From assembly GCA_002423325.1 (NCBI GenBank), contig DIVQ01000142.1:6290-24476 (forward strand): a stretch of DNA of 18,187 nt, read 5' to 3'. Numbering within the stretch: the stretch's first letter is position 1; every line of letters starts with the position of its first letter. Positions 1-6,610 of the stretch are shown here, in pieces. The position numbers were made by a program, and so were the translations under genes. This DNA comes from Anaerolineales bacterium UBA6128 (GTDB lineage: Bacteria > Chloroflexota > Anaerolineae > UBA1429). The notes beneath the pieces were generated by a model. It saw only the letters and a list, made by a program, of their open reading frames with translations, did no database searches and was not told the DNA's origin.

Positions 1-1238
1 GTGTGTTCGCCCGCCTCCAGGCGCGTGCGTAAGAAGTAGGCGTGGGTGGTTGTGTCGAGCGACCTGTCCGGGGCCGCCGCGGCGTCGCTCCAGGCGGGGA
101 ACAGCGAGTGGGCGTGCCCATCAATGACGACGTAGGCCAGCGGCGGCGGCTCGCTGGTGGCACTGCAGGTTGCCGAGAAGATAAAGTCAGTGTGGGTGTC
201 GCCGCTGGCGGGCGTTACACTGGCATCGGCGACGGGCGTGGGCGTCGGCGTCGGCGTGGTGGGCGGGCCAGAGACCACCGTTCCAGTGTAATAGTGCTCG
301 ATGATGTCTTTGCAGGCATAGCCCTGCAGGGCCATGGCGCGCGCGCCCTGCTGGCACATCCCAACGCCGTGACCGTAGTAGTAGTCATAGCCGCACGGAC
401 AACTGACGCTGCGGCAGTAGGGCACCGGATTCCAGCCGACCTCTTCGCTGTTACGCGTGGTGCCGTCACAGTGCGCAAAGAAAAAGGCATAGATGATCTC
501 CCCCGCATAGCGGGCCACGATACCCCGTGTGTCCTCTACGGCGCGGCTGGTGCTGTCATACTGGGTCGTCGACCAGACCTGGCAGTGCGTAGCAGTGCAG
601 ACATCGGCGCCCTGATCTTCGTGAGCGTGCCGCGTGGCGGCATAGCTTCGCGCCGCGATCGCCTGAGCGCGCAACGCCTCGGCGGGCCAGTTAGCAGGCA
701 CCTCAGCAGGCACAACCCCCTTGAGGTACTCTTCGAGGCTCATCACGACGACGCTGCCGTCGGGCATGAGTACGCGCAGCGTCTCCGGGGGATCGACCAC
801 CCCGGTCAGAGTCACGTCGCCGGGGCGTGACTCGGACAGAGCGGTCTCCTGGTTGTGCTCCATGGCTGCCCACAGGCGCGCGGTGATCTCGGCGTCTTCC
901 TCGGCACTGGGTGATTGGGGGAGCATCTCGATTGTTCGCTTGCTGCCTTGCAGCGGGGGCACCTCAACCATCCGTTCGGTCATGCCGATGTACCCGCTGG
1001 CTTCCAGGCGCAGGTCGTAGGTGCCCGGAGGCAGCGCCAGCCAGGCGCGTCCGTTAGCGTCGGTCAAGACGCGCAGCCCTCCGGCGCCAACGACCGCGTT
1101 GGCCACGGGCGCGCCAAACGGCGCGCGGATCACGGTAACGCCCAGGCCAGTCGACTGCGCCACGCCCAGCCGCGCACCTACCAGTGCCAGGCTGAGGGCT
1201 GCCAGCACCACGAACAGGCTGAAAAAGATGCGCTTCAC
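1..1238 (-). CDS. Secreted SpoIID/LytB-domain protein, C-terminus cut by the window edge
   Basis: Reading on the minus strand from a GTG at 1238 gives 412 codons with no stop before the edge. The start follows an AGGAG seven bases upstream. Residues 1-29 form a Sec signal peptide (MKRIFFSLFVVL, then a small-residue cleavage region). Residues 30-105 resemble a carboxypeptidase-regulatory/PEGA-like beta domain (APVANAVV, TDANGRAWLALPPGTYDL). The SpoIID domain begins near residue 160 (SLEEYLKGVVPAEVP, then EALRAQAIAARSYA) and includes HGVGMCQQGA near 288. A Thr-Pro linker near 322-335 leads to a beta-sandwich-like segment (YVVIDGHAHSL) that runs off the edge. SpoIID of Firmicutes is a peptidoglycan lytic transglycosylase used in spore engulfment. 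In a non-sporulating lineage a cell-wall remodelling role is more likely. Domain assignment is firm; substrate and role are inferred. It is probably co-transcribed with the phosphatase gene upstream of it. Confidence 0.88.
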   Translation of the reverse strand, partial: MKRIFFSLFVVLAALSLALVGARLGVAQSTGLGVTVIRAPFGAPVANAVVGAGGLRVLTDANGRAWLALPPGTYDLRLEASGYIGMTERMVEVPPLQGSKRTIEMLPQSPSAEEDAEITARLWAAMEHNQETALSESRPGDVTLTGVVDPPETLRVLMPDGSVVVMSLEEYLKGVVPAEVPANWPAEALRAQAIAARSYAATRHAHEDQGADVCTATHCQVWSTTQYDSTSRAVEDTRGIVARYAGEIIYAFFFAHCDGTTRNSEEVGWNPVPYCRSVSCPCGYDYYYGHGVGMCQQGARAMALQGYACKDIIEHYYTGTVVSGPPTTPTPTPTPVADASVTPASGDTHTDFIFSATCSATSEPPPLAYVVIDGHAHSLFPAWSDAAAAPDRSLDTTTHAYFLRTRLEAGEH

Positions 1239-1302
1239 GTGGATGCTCCTGTCAGAATCCAGCGGCAGGGTGTGACCGACAACGAGTCTCCGGCCGCACA
1301 GT

Positions 1303-1320
1303 TGGGCGCTGTAGCGCCCA
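1303..1320. repeat. Short inverted repeat between phosphatase and SpoIID genes
   Basis: TGGGCGCT and AGCGCCCA are perfect inverted copies separated by two bases, six bases past the phosphatase stop. The transcript would form a compact hairpin of about seven pairs with a four-base loop. No T-tract follows on either strand, so it is not a classical intrinsic terminator. It may stabilise or process the mRNA. Confidence 0.45.
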
Positions 1321-1325
1321 GTGTA

Positions 1326-3065
1326 TCAGGGGGCGTACTGCGCTGCAAAGAGGGCATAGATCTCAGTCGCCTGCCCGACGCTATCAACGTCCCAGTCGAT
1401 TGTGGCGGGCTTGAGCATAAAGGCCAACTCCTGAGGCCCCCCCATGCCGCCGTGGCAGGCCCATTGCGGCTCAAAACAGCTGATGGTCTGCGCTGGCGCA
1501 TCGTAGCTGCCCATAAGGATCAGGTCCCCCGCGTTCGGGAAGAGCGCCAGGCGTTCGAGTTGCGCGGCGCTCAATGCGCGGTCAGGTTGCTGCGCCAGCG
1601 GATCGGTGCCCTCAACCTGCGGGCGGTCCCCCAACAGCGCAAGGCCCTGGCTGGACATCACGTACACCTGGCCCATCTCGCGCCCCATGACGAGCCCGAT
1701 GCCGGGGTGCGCCAGCAAGCTGCCCACCAGATCCGGGAAGAAGGCAGCGATCTCGCTGAGATCGAGCTGTCTGTTCGAGACATTCAGATAGACGTGGGAC
1801 ATCGGTCCCGAATTGAGCACCAGCAGATCGCCATGCTGATCGGCCTTCCAGATCTCGCCCTCTTCAGGCTCGCGACCGACGCGCGCAGCCACCAGTTGTC
1901 TGATCTTGGCCGGGATATGGCGCAGCGTCGGAACTGCGTTGTCCTCGATGGCCCGCAGCTCCTCCAGCAAATAGTAGGGGCCCAAACTGTCGCGCGTCCA
2001 GGTGGTGGCGGCCTCGCTCAACTGCCGCGCCTGACCCGCAGCCTGACGCACGAACTGCCCCAGGGTCTGCCCGTAAGCATGCTCAAAGGGGACGCTTGGG
2101 GTCATGCCGTGATCGGACAGCACGAACAGGTCATAGTCGCGCGTCAGGCCCATGCGGCGCAGGGCGTCGATCTGGCGGATGCGCGCATCGATGGCGTGCA
2201 GCGCGCGGAAGGCTACGCGCGAGGTGGGCCCATAGCTGTGTGCCAGCTCGTCATAACCAAAGTAGGTGGTATAGATGGAAGGCACACCGCGGTAGATGTC
2301 GAGCAGCACGGCAAAGGTCTGAATCTCGCGCAAGATCACGTTGCTCAGCACACGCAGGAATGGAAAGGTCGCTGCCATCGGGCGCGGGTATTGGTTGCGC
2401 AACCGGGCACGCGTGCGCTGAAACAGGTCTACCAGGTATTCCCAGAGCGACAGCACGCCGGTCTTGACGGTGCGAATGGGGTTCAGCAGGAAAAGCAGGA
2501 GAAACCCGATGCCGCGCACGCCTTCGAAAAAGCGCTTCTGATGCAGGGCGCCAACTGTAAAGATGCTGGTAGCGGCATCGCCATCGAACATGTTCATCAG
2601 GCTGGACCCGCCGCGCAACAGCCCGGGCCCGCGGTCTGGCAAACGTGCGCGGATGGCGTGCAGCGGGGCGGGGAACGTGCAAACGACCGACTCGCCACGG
2701 GCCTTGTCGTACCAGCGGAACGCGGGGATATTGTCGTTAGCGCCGTACATGATGCCCGCCTGAGCGGCCGGCGTGCTCGAAGGCAGGCCCGAGCGCCAAC
2801 TGTGCAGTGTCAGGGTGCCGCGGCGCAACAGGCGCTGGATATTGGGCGCATAGCCCTGCTCGATGGCGGCCTGCAGGTAGGGATGGGCCAGGCCATCAAT
2901 CTGTATCACCACAAAGCCGCGGCGATCCGACTCTGCGTAGCGCGGCAAGCCGAGTCGTCGCGTGAGGGTGGCGTATTTGCGCGAGTAGTAGGCCCCGGAG
3001 ATGGCCGCAAAGACATCCAGAGCCGCCTGCGCGGCTTGAGAGAATCGCGCGCCAAGCTTGGACAT
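1326..3065 (-). CDS. Alkaline phosphatase-superfamily / type I phosphodiesterase-nucleotide pyrophosphatase
   Basis: A 579-residue protein from the ATG at 3065. The frame stays open up to 3143, but starting there would overlap the preceding CBM48 gene. The metal-hydrolase signatures are complete: VVIQIDGL with D57, the nucleophile region SSTPAAQAG with T98, YFGYDELAHSYGP with D272 and H276, LSDHGM with D318 and H319, and a late CHGG with H538. In the family these bind two metal ions and a threonine attacks the phosphoester. No signal peptide is evident. Residues 186-215 (FLLLFLLN onward) are hydrophobic and could touch the membrane. The substrate cannot be read from the sequence; nucleotides, glycerophosphodiesters or lipid-linked phosphates are all possible. 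The gene begins 31 bases after the CBM48 stop and is followed by the SpoIID gene, so the three probably form one unit. No strong Shine-Dalgarno precedes the ATG. Confidence 0.85.
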   Translation of the reverse strand: MSKLGARFSQAAQAALDVFAAISGAYYSRKYATLTRRLGLPRYAESDRRGFVVIQIDGLAHPYLQAAIEQGYAPNIQRLLRRGTLTLHSWRSGLPSSTPAAQAGIMYGANDNIPAFRWYDKARGESVVCTFPAPLHAIRARLPDRGPGLLRGGSSLMNMFDGDAATSIFTVGALHQKRFFEGVRGIGFLLLFLLNPIRTVKTGVLSLWEYLVDLFQRTRARLRNQYPRPMAATFPFLRVLSNVILREIQTFAVLLDIYRGVPSIYTTYFGYDELAHSYGPTSRVAFRALHAIDARIRQIDALRRMGLTRDYDLFVLSDHGMTPSVPFEHAYGQTLGQFVRQAAGQARQLSEAATTWTRDSLGPYYLLEELRAIEDNAVPTLRHIPAKIRQLVAARVGREPEEGEIWKADQHGDLLVLNSGPMSHVYLNVSNRQLDLSEIAAFFPDLVGSLLAHPGIGLVMGREMGQVYVMSSQGLALLGDRPQVEGTDPLAQQPDRALSAAQLERLALFPNAGDLILMGSYDAPAQTISCFEPQWACHGGMGGPQELAFMLKPATIDWDVDSVGQATEIYALFAAQYAP

Positions 3066-3096
3066 GCTGTACCACGATTCGCTGCGACGCGACGCG

Positions 3097-3396
3097 TCAG
3101 ATATCGAGCACCGAGTTCTCGCCGCCATAGGCGTTCGGCACATAGCGATCGGCGTGCCAATCGTTTTGCCAGTCGGTGCCGTTCACCAGATAGCGGAACT
3201 GGTAGGATCTGCCGCGTTCAAGTTCCAGCGTGATCTGCCAGCGATCGTCCTGACGTGAGCGCGTCATCGGATGTGAACGACGGTTCCAGTCATTAAAGTC
3301 GCCCACCAGATTGACACTCTCCGCCCAGATGCTCGCCGGCAGCTGAAAGGTAACCGAGACCAACTCTGTTTGTGAACCAGCCCGCTTGACGATCAT
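3097..3396 (-). CDS. Stand-alone CBM48 / AMPK-beta-like glycogen-binding domain protein
   Basis: A 99-residue protein that is essentially one early-set (E-set) carbohydrate-binding domain. VSVTFQLP opens the sandwich, VNLVGDFNDWN carries the usual binding tryptophan, and YQFRYLVNGTDW with the following WHADRYVPNAYGGENSVLDI complete the pattern seen in AMPK-beta and at the N-termini of glycogen-branching enzymes and isoamylases. No catalytic domain is attached. The ATG at 3396 follows a GGGGG six bases upstream; an in-frame TTG at 3414 has no such site and is less likely. It is the first gene of the minus-strand group and has its own promoter. Known homologous domains bind alpha-glucans; that this one does so is inference. 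It may be an adaptor placing another protein on glycogen. Confidence 0.85.
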   Translation of the reverse strand: MIVKRAGSQTELVSVTFQLPASIWAESVNLVGDFNDWNRRSHPMTRSRQDDRWQITLELERGRSYQFRYLVNGTDWQNDWHADRYVPNAYGGENSVLDI

Positions 3397-3409
3397 TGGC
3401 GACCCCCAT

Positions 3410-3473
3410 GACAACAGTGTCGTGCCGGGCGCTGCCAGAGGGTGGTTTCAAGGCTGCTCTGGCGCTTGTTGTC
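3410..3473 (-). promoter_or_regulatory. Potential structured 5' leader of the CBM48 gene
   Basis: On the minus strand an outer pair GACAAC/GTTGTC (3468-3473 with 3410-3415) encloses an inner pair GCCAGAG/CTCTGGC (3457-3463 with 3434-3440). The outer 3' arm ends three bases before the GGGGG ribosome-binding site at 3403-3407. Folding could therefore affect ribosome access. This is visible complementarity only; no known riboswitch class is recognised. Confidence 0.35.
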
Positions 3474-3495
3474 GTTTGCGCCCCGAGTCAATGCC

Positions 3496-3524
3496 ATTAT
3501 AGCCGCATGCTGAGATGACTGCAA
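3496..3524 (-). promoter_or_regulatory. Sigma70-type promoter for the minus-strand operon
   Basis: Read on the minus strand, TTGCAG (3519-3524) and a perfect TATAAT (3496-3501) are separated by 17 bases. Transcription should start near 3489, giving a leader of roughly 90 bases before the CBM48 ATG. The element lies in the 327-base gene-free stretch 3397-3723. Besides this promoter, the leader pairing at 3410-3473 and the divergent promoter at 3619-3647, I see nothing in that stretch. Confidence 0.7.
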
Positions 3525-3618
3525 GCACTGCCGCGGGCGGCGGCCACCGGCAAGCTGGCCCTGAAGGCCGACCAAGCAGCGTGGGGACGGGCGTGCGGCA
3601 TGCGCAACGCCCGTGTCT

Positions 3619-3647
3619 TTGACCGCGCTCGCGCTGTCCTGTACAAT
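3619..3647 (+). promoter_or_regulatory. Sigma70-type promoter for the flavocytochrome genes
   Basis: TTGACC (3619-3624) and TACAAT (3642-3647) are spaced by 17 bases. Predicted initiation near 3654 leaves about 70 bases of leader before the ATG at 3724, which has a strong AAGGAGGT at 3712-3719. The promoter faces away from the minus-strand promoter about 100 bases to the left. Confidence 0.7.
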
Positions 3648-3723
3648 AAGTGCACGTTTGCCGCCTGTGCATAGAGGCCGTGAGCCGTGTCTCGTCAGAG
3701 ACCACCGACTGAAGGAGGTTACC

Positions 3724-4293
3724 ATGAAGCAGAGTGACAAGCGCTGGGGCATCCTGTGGCTGGTGTTGTATCTGCTGTTTGCTCTGGCCCCGCTGGTGTT
3801 CATGCTCGTGGGCGAGCGCCCGATGGGGCGCGAGTTTGTGCGCGAACTCTCGGTCGCAGCGGGGTTCGTGGGTATCGGGCTGATGGCGCTGCATTTTGTG
3901 CTTACGGCGCGCATCACGGCGATCAAAGCGCCCTATGGCAGTGACGTGGTCTACTATTTCCATCATCGCATGGCCTACGTCACGTTGGCGCTCTGGCTGA
4001 TTCATCCGGTGCTGCTGTTCATTCGTTTCGATTGGGCATTGGGATTGCTGAACGTGTTCACCGCGCCCTGGCGTGCGCGCTGGGGGGTGGCGTCGGTTGT
4101 GGCGATCATCGCGTTGATGGTCATTTCAATCTGGCGCAAAAAGCTCAAGATTGAATATGTGGCCTGGCGGATGACGCATGGCGCTCTGGCGGTGCTCGCG
4201 ATGTTGGCAGTGATGGTGCACGCCTACATGGTGGGCAAGTACATCGGAACGCCGGTCAAACAGGCGCTGTGGCTGGCCTATGGGGCGATCTGA
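3724..4293 (+). CDS. Ferric reductase-like transmembrane haem domain (first half of a split protein)
   Basis: Residues 1-189 from an ATG preceded by AAGGAGGT. The protein has successive hydrophobic helices: ILWLVLYLLFALAPLVF, the VAAGFVGIGLMALHFV region, YVTLALWLIHPVLLF, VASVVAIIALMVISI and LAVLAMLAVMVHAYM. Two histidine pairs sit at opposite ends of helices, H...LIHP (13 apart) and THG...MVH (14 apart), as expected for two b-type haems in the ferric reductase/NADPH oxidase superfamily. The frame ends at a TGA (4291-4293) in the middle of what should be the last helix, and the FAD/NAD domain continues in the same frame directly after it. Relatives are normally one protein of about 440 residues, close to 189 + 1 + 250 here. 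The half-gene could be a nonsense allele, a readthrough product, a true split or a sequence error. Confidence 0.85.
   Translation: MKQSDKRWGILWLVLYLLFALAPLVFMLVGERPMGREFVRELSVAAGFVGIGLMALHFVLTARITAIKAPYGSDVVYYFHHRMAYVTLALWLIHPVLLFIRFDWALGLLNVFTAPWRARWGVASVVAIIALMVISIWRKKLKIEYVAWRMTHGALAVLAMLAVMVHAYMVGKYIGTPVKQALWLAYGAI
4291..4293 (+). other. In-frame TGA splitting the flavocytochrome reading frame
   Basis: The upstream codons read LWLAYGAI, then TGA, then VLLVAYLRVYKPW in the same frame with no shift. In intact relatives, as I recall them, a tryptophan commonly occupies this area, so TGG to TGA is the simplest change. UGA cannot be generally reassigned here, because the PfkB kinase, yidD and other genes in the window end with TGA at normal protein ends. 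Confidence 0.9.
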
Positions 4294-5046
4294 GTGCTGC
4301 TGGTGGCCTACCTGCGCGTCTACAAGCCGTGGCAGATGCTGCGACGTCCCTACCGTGTTGTGGGGGTGCAGCCCGAACGCGCCTCAACCTGGAGCCTGAC
4401 GCTGGAACCGATGGGGCATGGCGGGATGCGCTTTCAGCCAGGACAGTTTGCCTGGCTGACGGCCTGGCGCTCGCCGTTTGCGGCACACGAGCACCCCTTC
4501 TCGTTGTCCTCGAGCAGTGAGCAGACCGACAAGGTCGGCTTTGCCATCAAAGAGTTGGGTGATTTTACGGCGACGATCGGAGAGCTGCAGCCGGGCCAGC
4601 GGGTCTACATCGATGGCCCCTACGGCGCTTTCAGCCCCGACCGCTATGCGGATGTGGAGCATCTTGTGCTGGTCGCCGGGGGCGTCGGCATCGCTCCGAT
4701 GATGAGCATCCTGCGAACCATGGTCGATCGCGGCGATGAGAGGCCTGTGACGCTGCTGTATGGCAGCCGCGACTGGGACAGTATCGCCTTCCGTGACGAG
4801 CTGGCCGAGTTGGAGGGCGCCCTCAAGCTCAAGGTGGTGCATGTGCTGGAGCGCCCGCCCGAAGACTGGCAGGGCGAGGTCGGGTTTGTGACCGACCAGG
4901 TGCTGGCGCGGCATCTGCCGCAAGGCGCTGTGCGCTACGACGTGTTCCTCTGCGGGCCGCTCGGAATGCTGAACGCGGTTGAGGCGGCGCTTGAAAAGCT
5001 GCAGGTGCCGCAGAAGCGCATCCACTTGGAGCGGTTCGATCTCTAG
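4294..5046 (+). CDS. FAD/NAD(P)-binding reductase domain (second half of the split flavocytochrome)
   Basis: 250 residues, here started at the GTG immediately after the TGA. The first 13 residues look like the cytoplasmic half of a membrane helix rather than a genuine N-terminus. The rest is a ferredoxin-NADP reductase-like module: HPFSLSSS near residue 67 (FAD-binding), GPYGAF near 110, LVAGGVGIAPMMSILR near 125 (nucleotide pyrophosphate binding), LLYGSRDWDSIAFRDEL near 150 and FLCGPLGMLNAVEAAL near 220. In the family this domain takes electrons from NAD(P)H through FAD to the haems of the membrane domain. A weak GGGGCG lies seven bases before the GTG, so coupled reinitiation is possible but unproven. 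The electron acceptor (ferric chelate, oxygen or another) cannot be told. Confidence 0.87.
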   Translation: MLLVAYLRVYKPWQMLRRPYRVVGVQPERASTWSLTLEPMGHGGMRFQPGQFAWLTAWRSPFAAHEHPFSLSSSSEQTDKVGFAIKELGDFTATIGELQPGQRVYIDGPYGAFSPDRYADVEHLVLVAGGVGIAPMMSILRTMVDRGDERPVTLLYGSRDWDSIAFRDELAELEGALKLKVVHVLERPPEDWQGEVGFVTDQVLARHLPQGAVRYDVFLCGPLGMLNAVEAALEKLQVPQKRIHLERFDL

Positions 5047-5060
5047 GAGGAGGGGAGACA

Positions 5061-5153
5061 ATGCGACACCGGATGGCCAATCTCGCGTTGGCGCTGATCT
5101 CGATTGCGCTGACGGTGGGTATCGTGATCGTGGCGCTGTTGCAGAGCGCATAG
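5061..5153 (+). CDS. Putative 30-residue single-pass membrane protein
   Basis: An ATG-TAG frame of 30 codons, 14 bases after the reductase stop and preceded by GGAGGAGGGGAG, one of the strongest ribosome-binding sites in the window. The product has a basic start (MRHRMANLA) and then one uninterrupted hydrophobic helix (LALISIALTVGIVIVALLQ) ending in SA. The layout fits a membrane protein with its N-terminus inside. I recognise no family. Its position suggests co-expression with the flavocytochrome, so it may be a small accessory subunit. The case for coding rests on the Shine-Dalgarno, the clean membrane-helix composition and the tight spacing. Confidence 0.6.
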   Translation: MRHRMANLALALISIALTVGIVIVALLQSA

Positions 5154-5237
5154 CGCCAGCAGGAGTGATGGGTTGGCAGAGGGCGCCTGCTCGACGGCCC
5201 GCGATCGCTTTGGTGCGAATGTCACGGGCTGTTCGAT

Positions 5238-5265
5238 TTGACGGGCTTGCATGAGCTTGTATAAT
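5238..5265 (+). promoter_or_regulatory. Sigma70-type promoter for tatA
   Basis: TTGACG (5238-5243) and a perfect TATAAT (5260-5265) are separated by 16 bases. Initiation near 5272 would leave about 45 bases of leader before the tatA ATG at 5317. With the terminator at 5596-5638 this makes tatA a one-gene transcription unit. Confidence 0.75.
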
Positions 5266-5316
5266 GGCTCATGGACGGATCTTGTACATGGGCCACTAAT
5301 CAAGGGGGAGAATACG

Positions 5317-5544
5317 ATGCCGAAAATCGGTCCTTGGGAACTGGTGATCATCCTGGTCATCGTGATCGCGATCTTTGGCGCTGGCAAGCTCGCTGGCTTG
5401 GGCGGCGCGCTGGGCCAAGGCGTGAAAGAGTTCCGCGACGCCGTCAAGCCCGAAGACGGTGAAGCGCAGCCCACCGACGCGCAGGAAGACAAGAAGGTAG
5501 CGGCGCCCGCCGAGACCAAGTCGGACGACGGCCCGGCCGCGTAA
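5317..5544 (+). CDS. tatA: Sec-independent (Tat) translocase subunit TatA
   Basis: 75 residues from the ATG at 5317, preceded by AAGGGGGA. The frame is open further upstream, but that would start inside or ahead of the promoter. Residues 1-21 give a short N-terminal membrane helix (WELVIILVIVIAIFG), then the hallmark FGAGKL hinge and an amphipathic helix (LGGALGQGVKEFRDAVK). A charged, Ala/Pro-rich tail follows (QEDKKVAAPAETKSDD). TatA protomers assemble with TatC into the pore that exports folded, twin-arginine-tagged proteins. TatC is not in this window. Length and layout fit TatA/TatE better than TatB, which is usually longer. Confidence 0.93.
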   Translation: MPKIGPWELVIILVIVIAIFGAGKLAGLGGALGQGVKEFRDAVKPEDGEAQPTDAQEDKKVAAPAETKSDDGPAA

Positions 5545-5595
5545 CGACTGGAGCCGCGGCCGCTTGTGTCAAGCAATGCGGTCGGATGAGCGATC

Positions 5596-5638
5596 AAGCC
5601 CGGCACAGCGATCCACAGGATTGCCTGCCGGGCTTTTT
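5596..5638 (+). terminator. Rho-independent terminator after tatA
   Basis: AAGCCCGGCA (5596-5605) pairs perfectly with TGCCGGGCTT (5626-5635), and a run of five T covers 5634-5638. The apparent loop also folds: GCGATCC (5608-5614) pairs with GGATTGC (5618-5624) around a three-base ACA loop with one G-U pair, so the hairpin is long and nearly continuous. There is no comparable A-run on the left, so it acts on plus-strand transcripts. Confidence 0.88.
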
Positions 5639-5690
5639 CTGTTGATCGCATCGCGCATCACCAAAGACCCGTTGGGGTAGGGAGAGGGCT

Positions 5691-6518
5691 ATGTTCACAC
5701 TGAGTGGATTCGCGGATGAGATTGCGCCCGAGTTGGAGGTGCAACTCGATACTCTGGCACGCCTGAATATCGGTCACCTGGAGCTGCGTGGCGTGTGGAA
5801 CAAGGGCGTGTTGGCTCTGGATGACCACGACCTGGCACGCGTCAAGTCGGCACTGGCTGACCGTGCGATCCGAGTGTCTGCCATCGGCTCGCCGATTGGC
5901 AAGATCAAGATCGATGACCCCTTCGAGCCGCATCTTGATGCCTTTGCTCATGCGCTCGACTTGGCCGAGTATTTCGACTGCGCGTACGTGCGCCTGTTCT
6001 CCTTCTTTGTGCCCGAGGGCGAAGCCGCGCGTTATCGCGATGAGGTCATGCGGCGGATGCAGGCGTTGGTGGCTGCCGCACGAGGGCGTCCGGTAACGCT
6101 GCTGCACGAGAACGAGCGGCACATCTATGGCGACATCCCCGAGCGCTGCCTGGATCTGTTCGAAACCATCGCGTCGCCGCAGTTGCGGATGACGTTCGAC
6201 CCCGCCAACTTTGTGATGTGCGGCGTGCGGCCCTATGATGAGGCCTACGCGCTGCTCGCGGACCACATCGTCTACATGCACATCAAGGATGGCGTCATGG
6301 CCGATCAGCGTGTGGTGCCGGCGGGGCAGGGCGATGGCCAGGTCAAGCAGATACTGGCGGCGTTGCACGAAAAGGGTTATGATGGCTTCCTGTCGCTGGA
6401 GCCGCACCTGGCAGTTGTCGGCGACTTTTCCGGCTTTTCGGGACCCGAGCTGTTCGCGACGGCAGCCAGGGCGCTACGCGGACTGATTGCCGAGGTCGGC
6501 GCCGCGGAAAGGCGCTAA
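5691..6518 (+). CDS. Sugar phosphate isomerase/epimerase-like TIM barrel
   Basis: 275 residues with the xylose isomerase-like/AP endonuclease 2 barrel pattern. It opens with FTLSGFADEIAPELEVQL, typical of this group. Probable metal ligands sit at strand ends: E140 in LLHENE, D170 in MTFDPANF, H197 in VYMHIKDG, and a glutamate in LSLEPHL near 235. Such proteins isomerise or epimerise sugars, sugar phosphates or inosose-type polyols, and the exact substrate is not readable from sequence. The ATG follows GGGAGAGGG. The gene comes after the tatA terminator, so it must start from its own promoter, which I could not identify in the 50 bases available. It lies 92 bases before galU, and a link to sugar metabolism is plausible. 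Confidence 0.85.
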   Translation: MFTLSGFADEIAPELEVQLDTLARLNIGHLELRGVWNKGVLALDDHDLARVKSALADRAIRVSAIGSPIGKIKIDDPFEPHLDAFAHALDLAEYFDCAYVRLFSFFVPEGEAARYRDEVMRRMQALVAAARGRPVTLLHENERHIYGDIPERCLDLFETIASPQLRMTFDPANFVMCGVRPYDEAYALLADHIVYMHIKDGVMADQRVVPAGQGDGQVKQILAALHEKGYDGFLSLEPHLAVVGDFSGFSGPELFATAARALRGLIAEVGAAERR

Positions 6519-6610
6519 GGCAGCAGACCGGCCGACGCGACGGCGGGCCAGATCAGGCGCGTACCGCGCCCGCACCGCCTCGGCAGGGGATCGCCTCAAG
6601 GAGGAATGGG

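Noticed and set aside
233..262. Hexamer-like GGCGTC repetition as a DNA repeat element
   Set aside because: On the minus strand it encodes a Thr-Pro linker in the SpoIID protein, a common low-complexity interdomain spacer.
1231..1246. CACGTG core at the SpoIID start codon as a parS candidate
   Set aside because: It matches only about 10 of 16 positions of the consensus TGTTTCACGTGAAACA and lies on a start codon. Another CACGTG near 7625 fits no better.
915..3233. A 772-codon plus-strand open frame opposite the phosphatase gene
   Set aside because: Its translation is low-complexity, rich in Arg/Gln/His/Ala and without recognisable motifs. It is the antisense of a well-supported enzyme and an artefact of GC-rich codon usage.
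4294..5046. UGA as a reassigned codon in this genome
   Set aside because: Several genes here end with TGA exactly where the protein family ends (for example yidD and the PfkB kinase), so a general code change is excluded. Only local readthrough remains possible.
5658..6407. A 249-codon minus-strand frame opposite the isomerase gene
   Set aside because: It has no family motifs, is His/Gln/Arg-rich, and is fully explained as antisense to a gene with metal-binding motifs and a ribosome-binding site.
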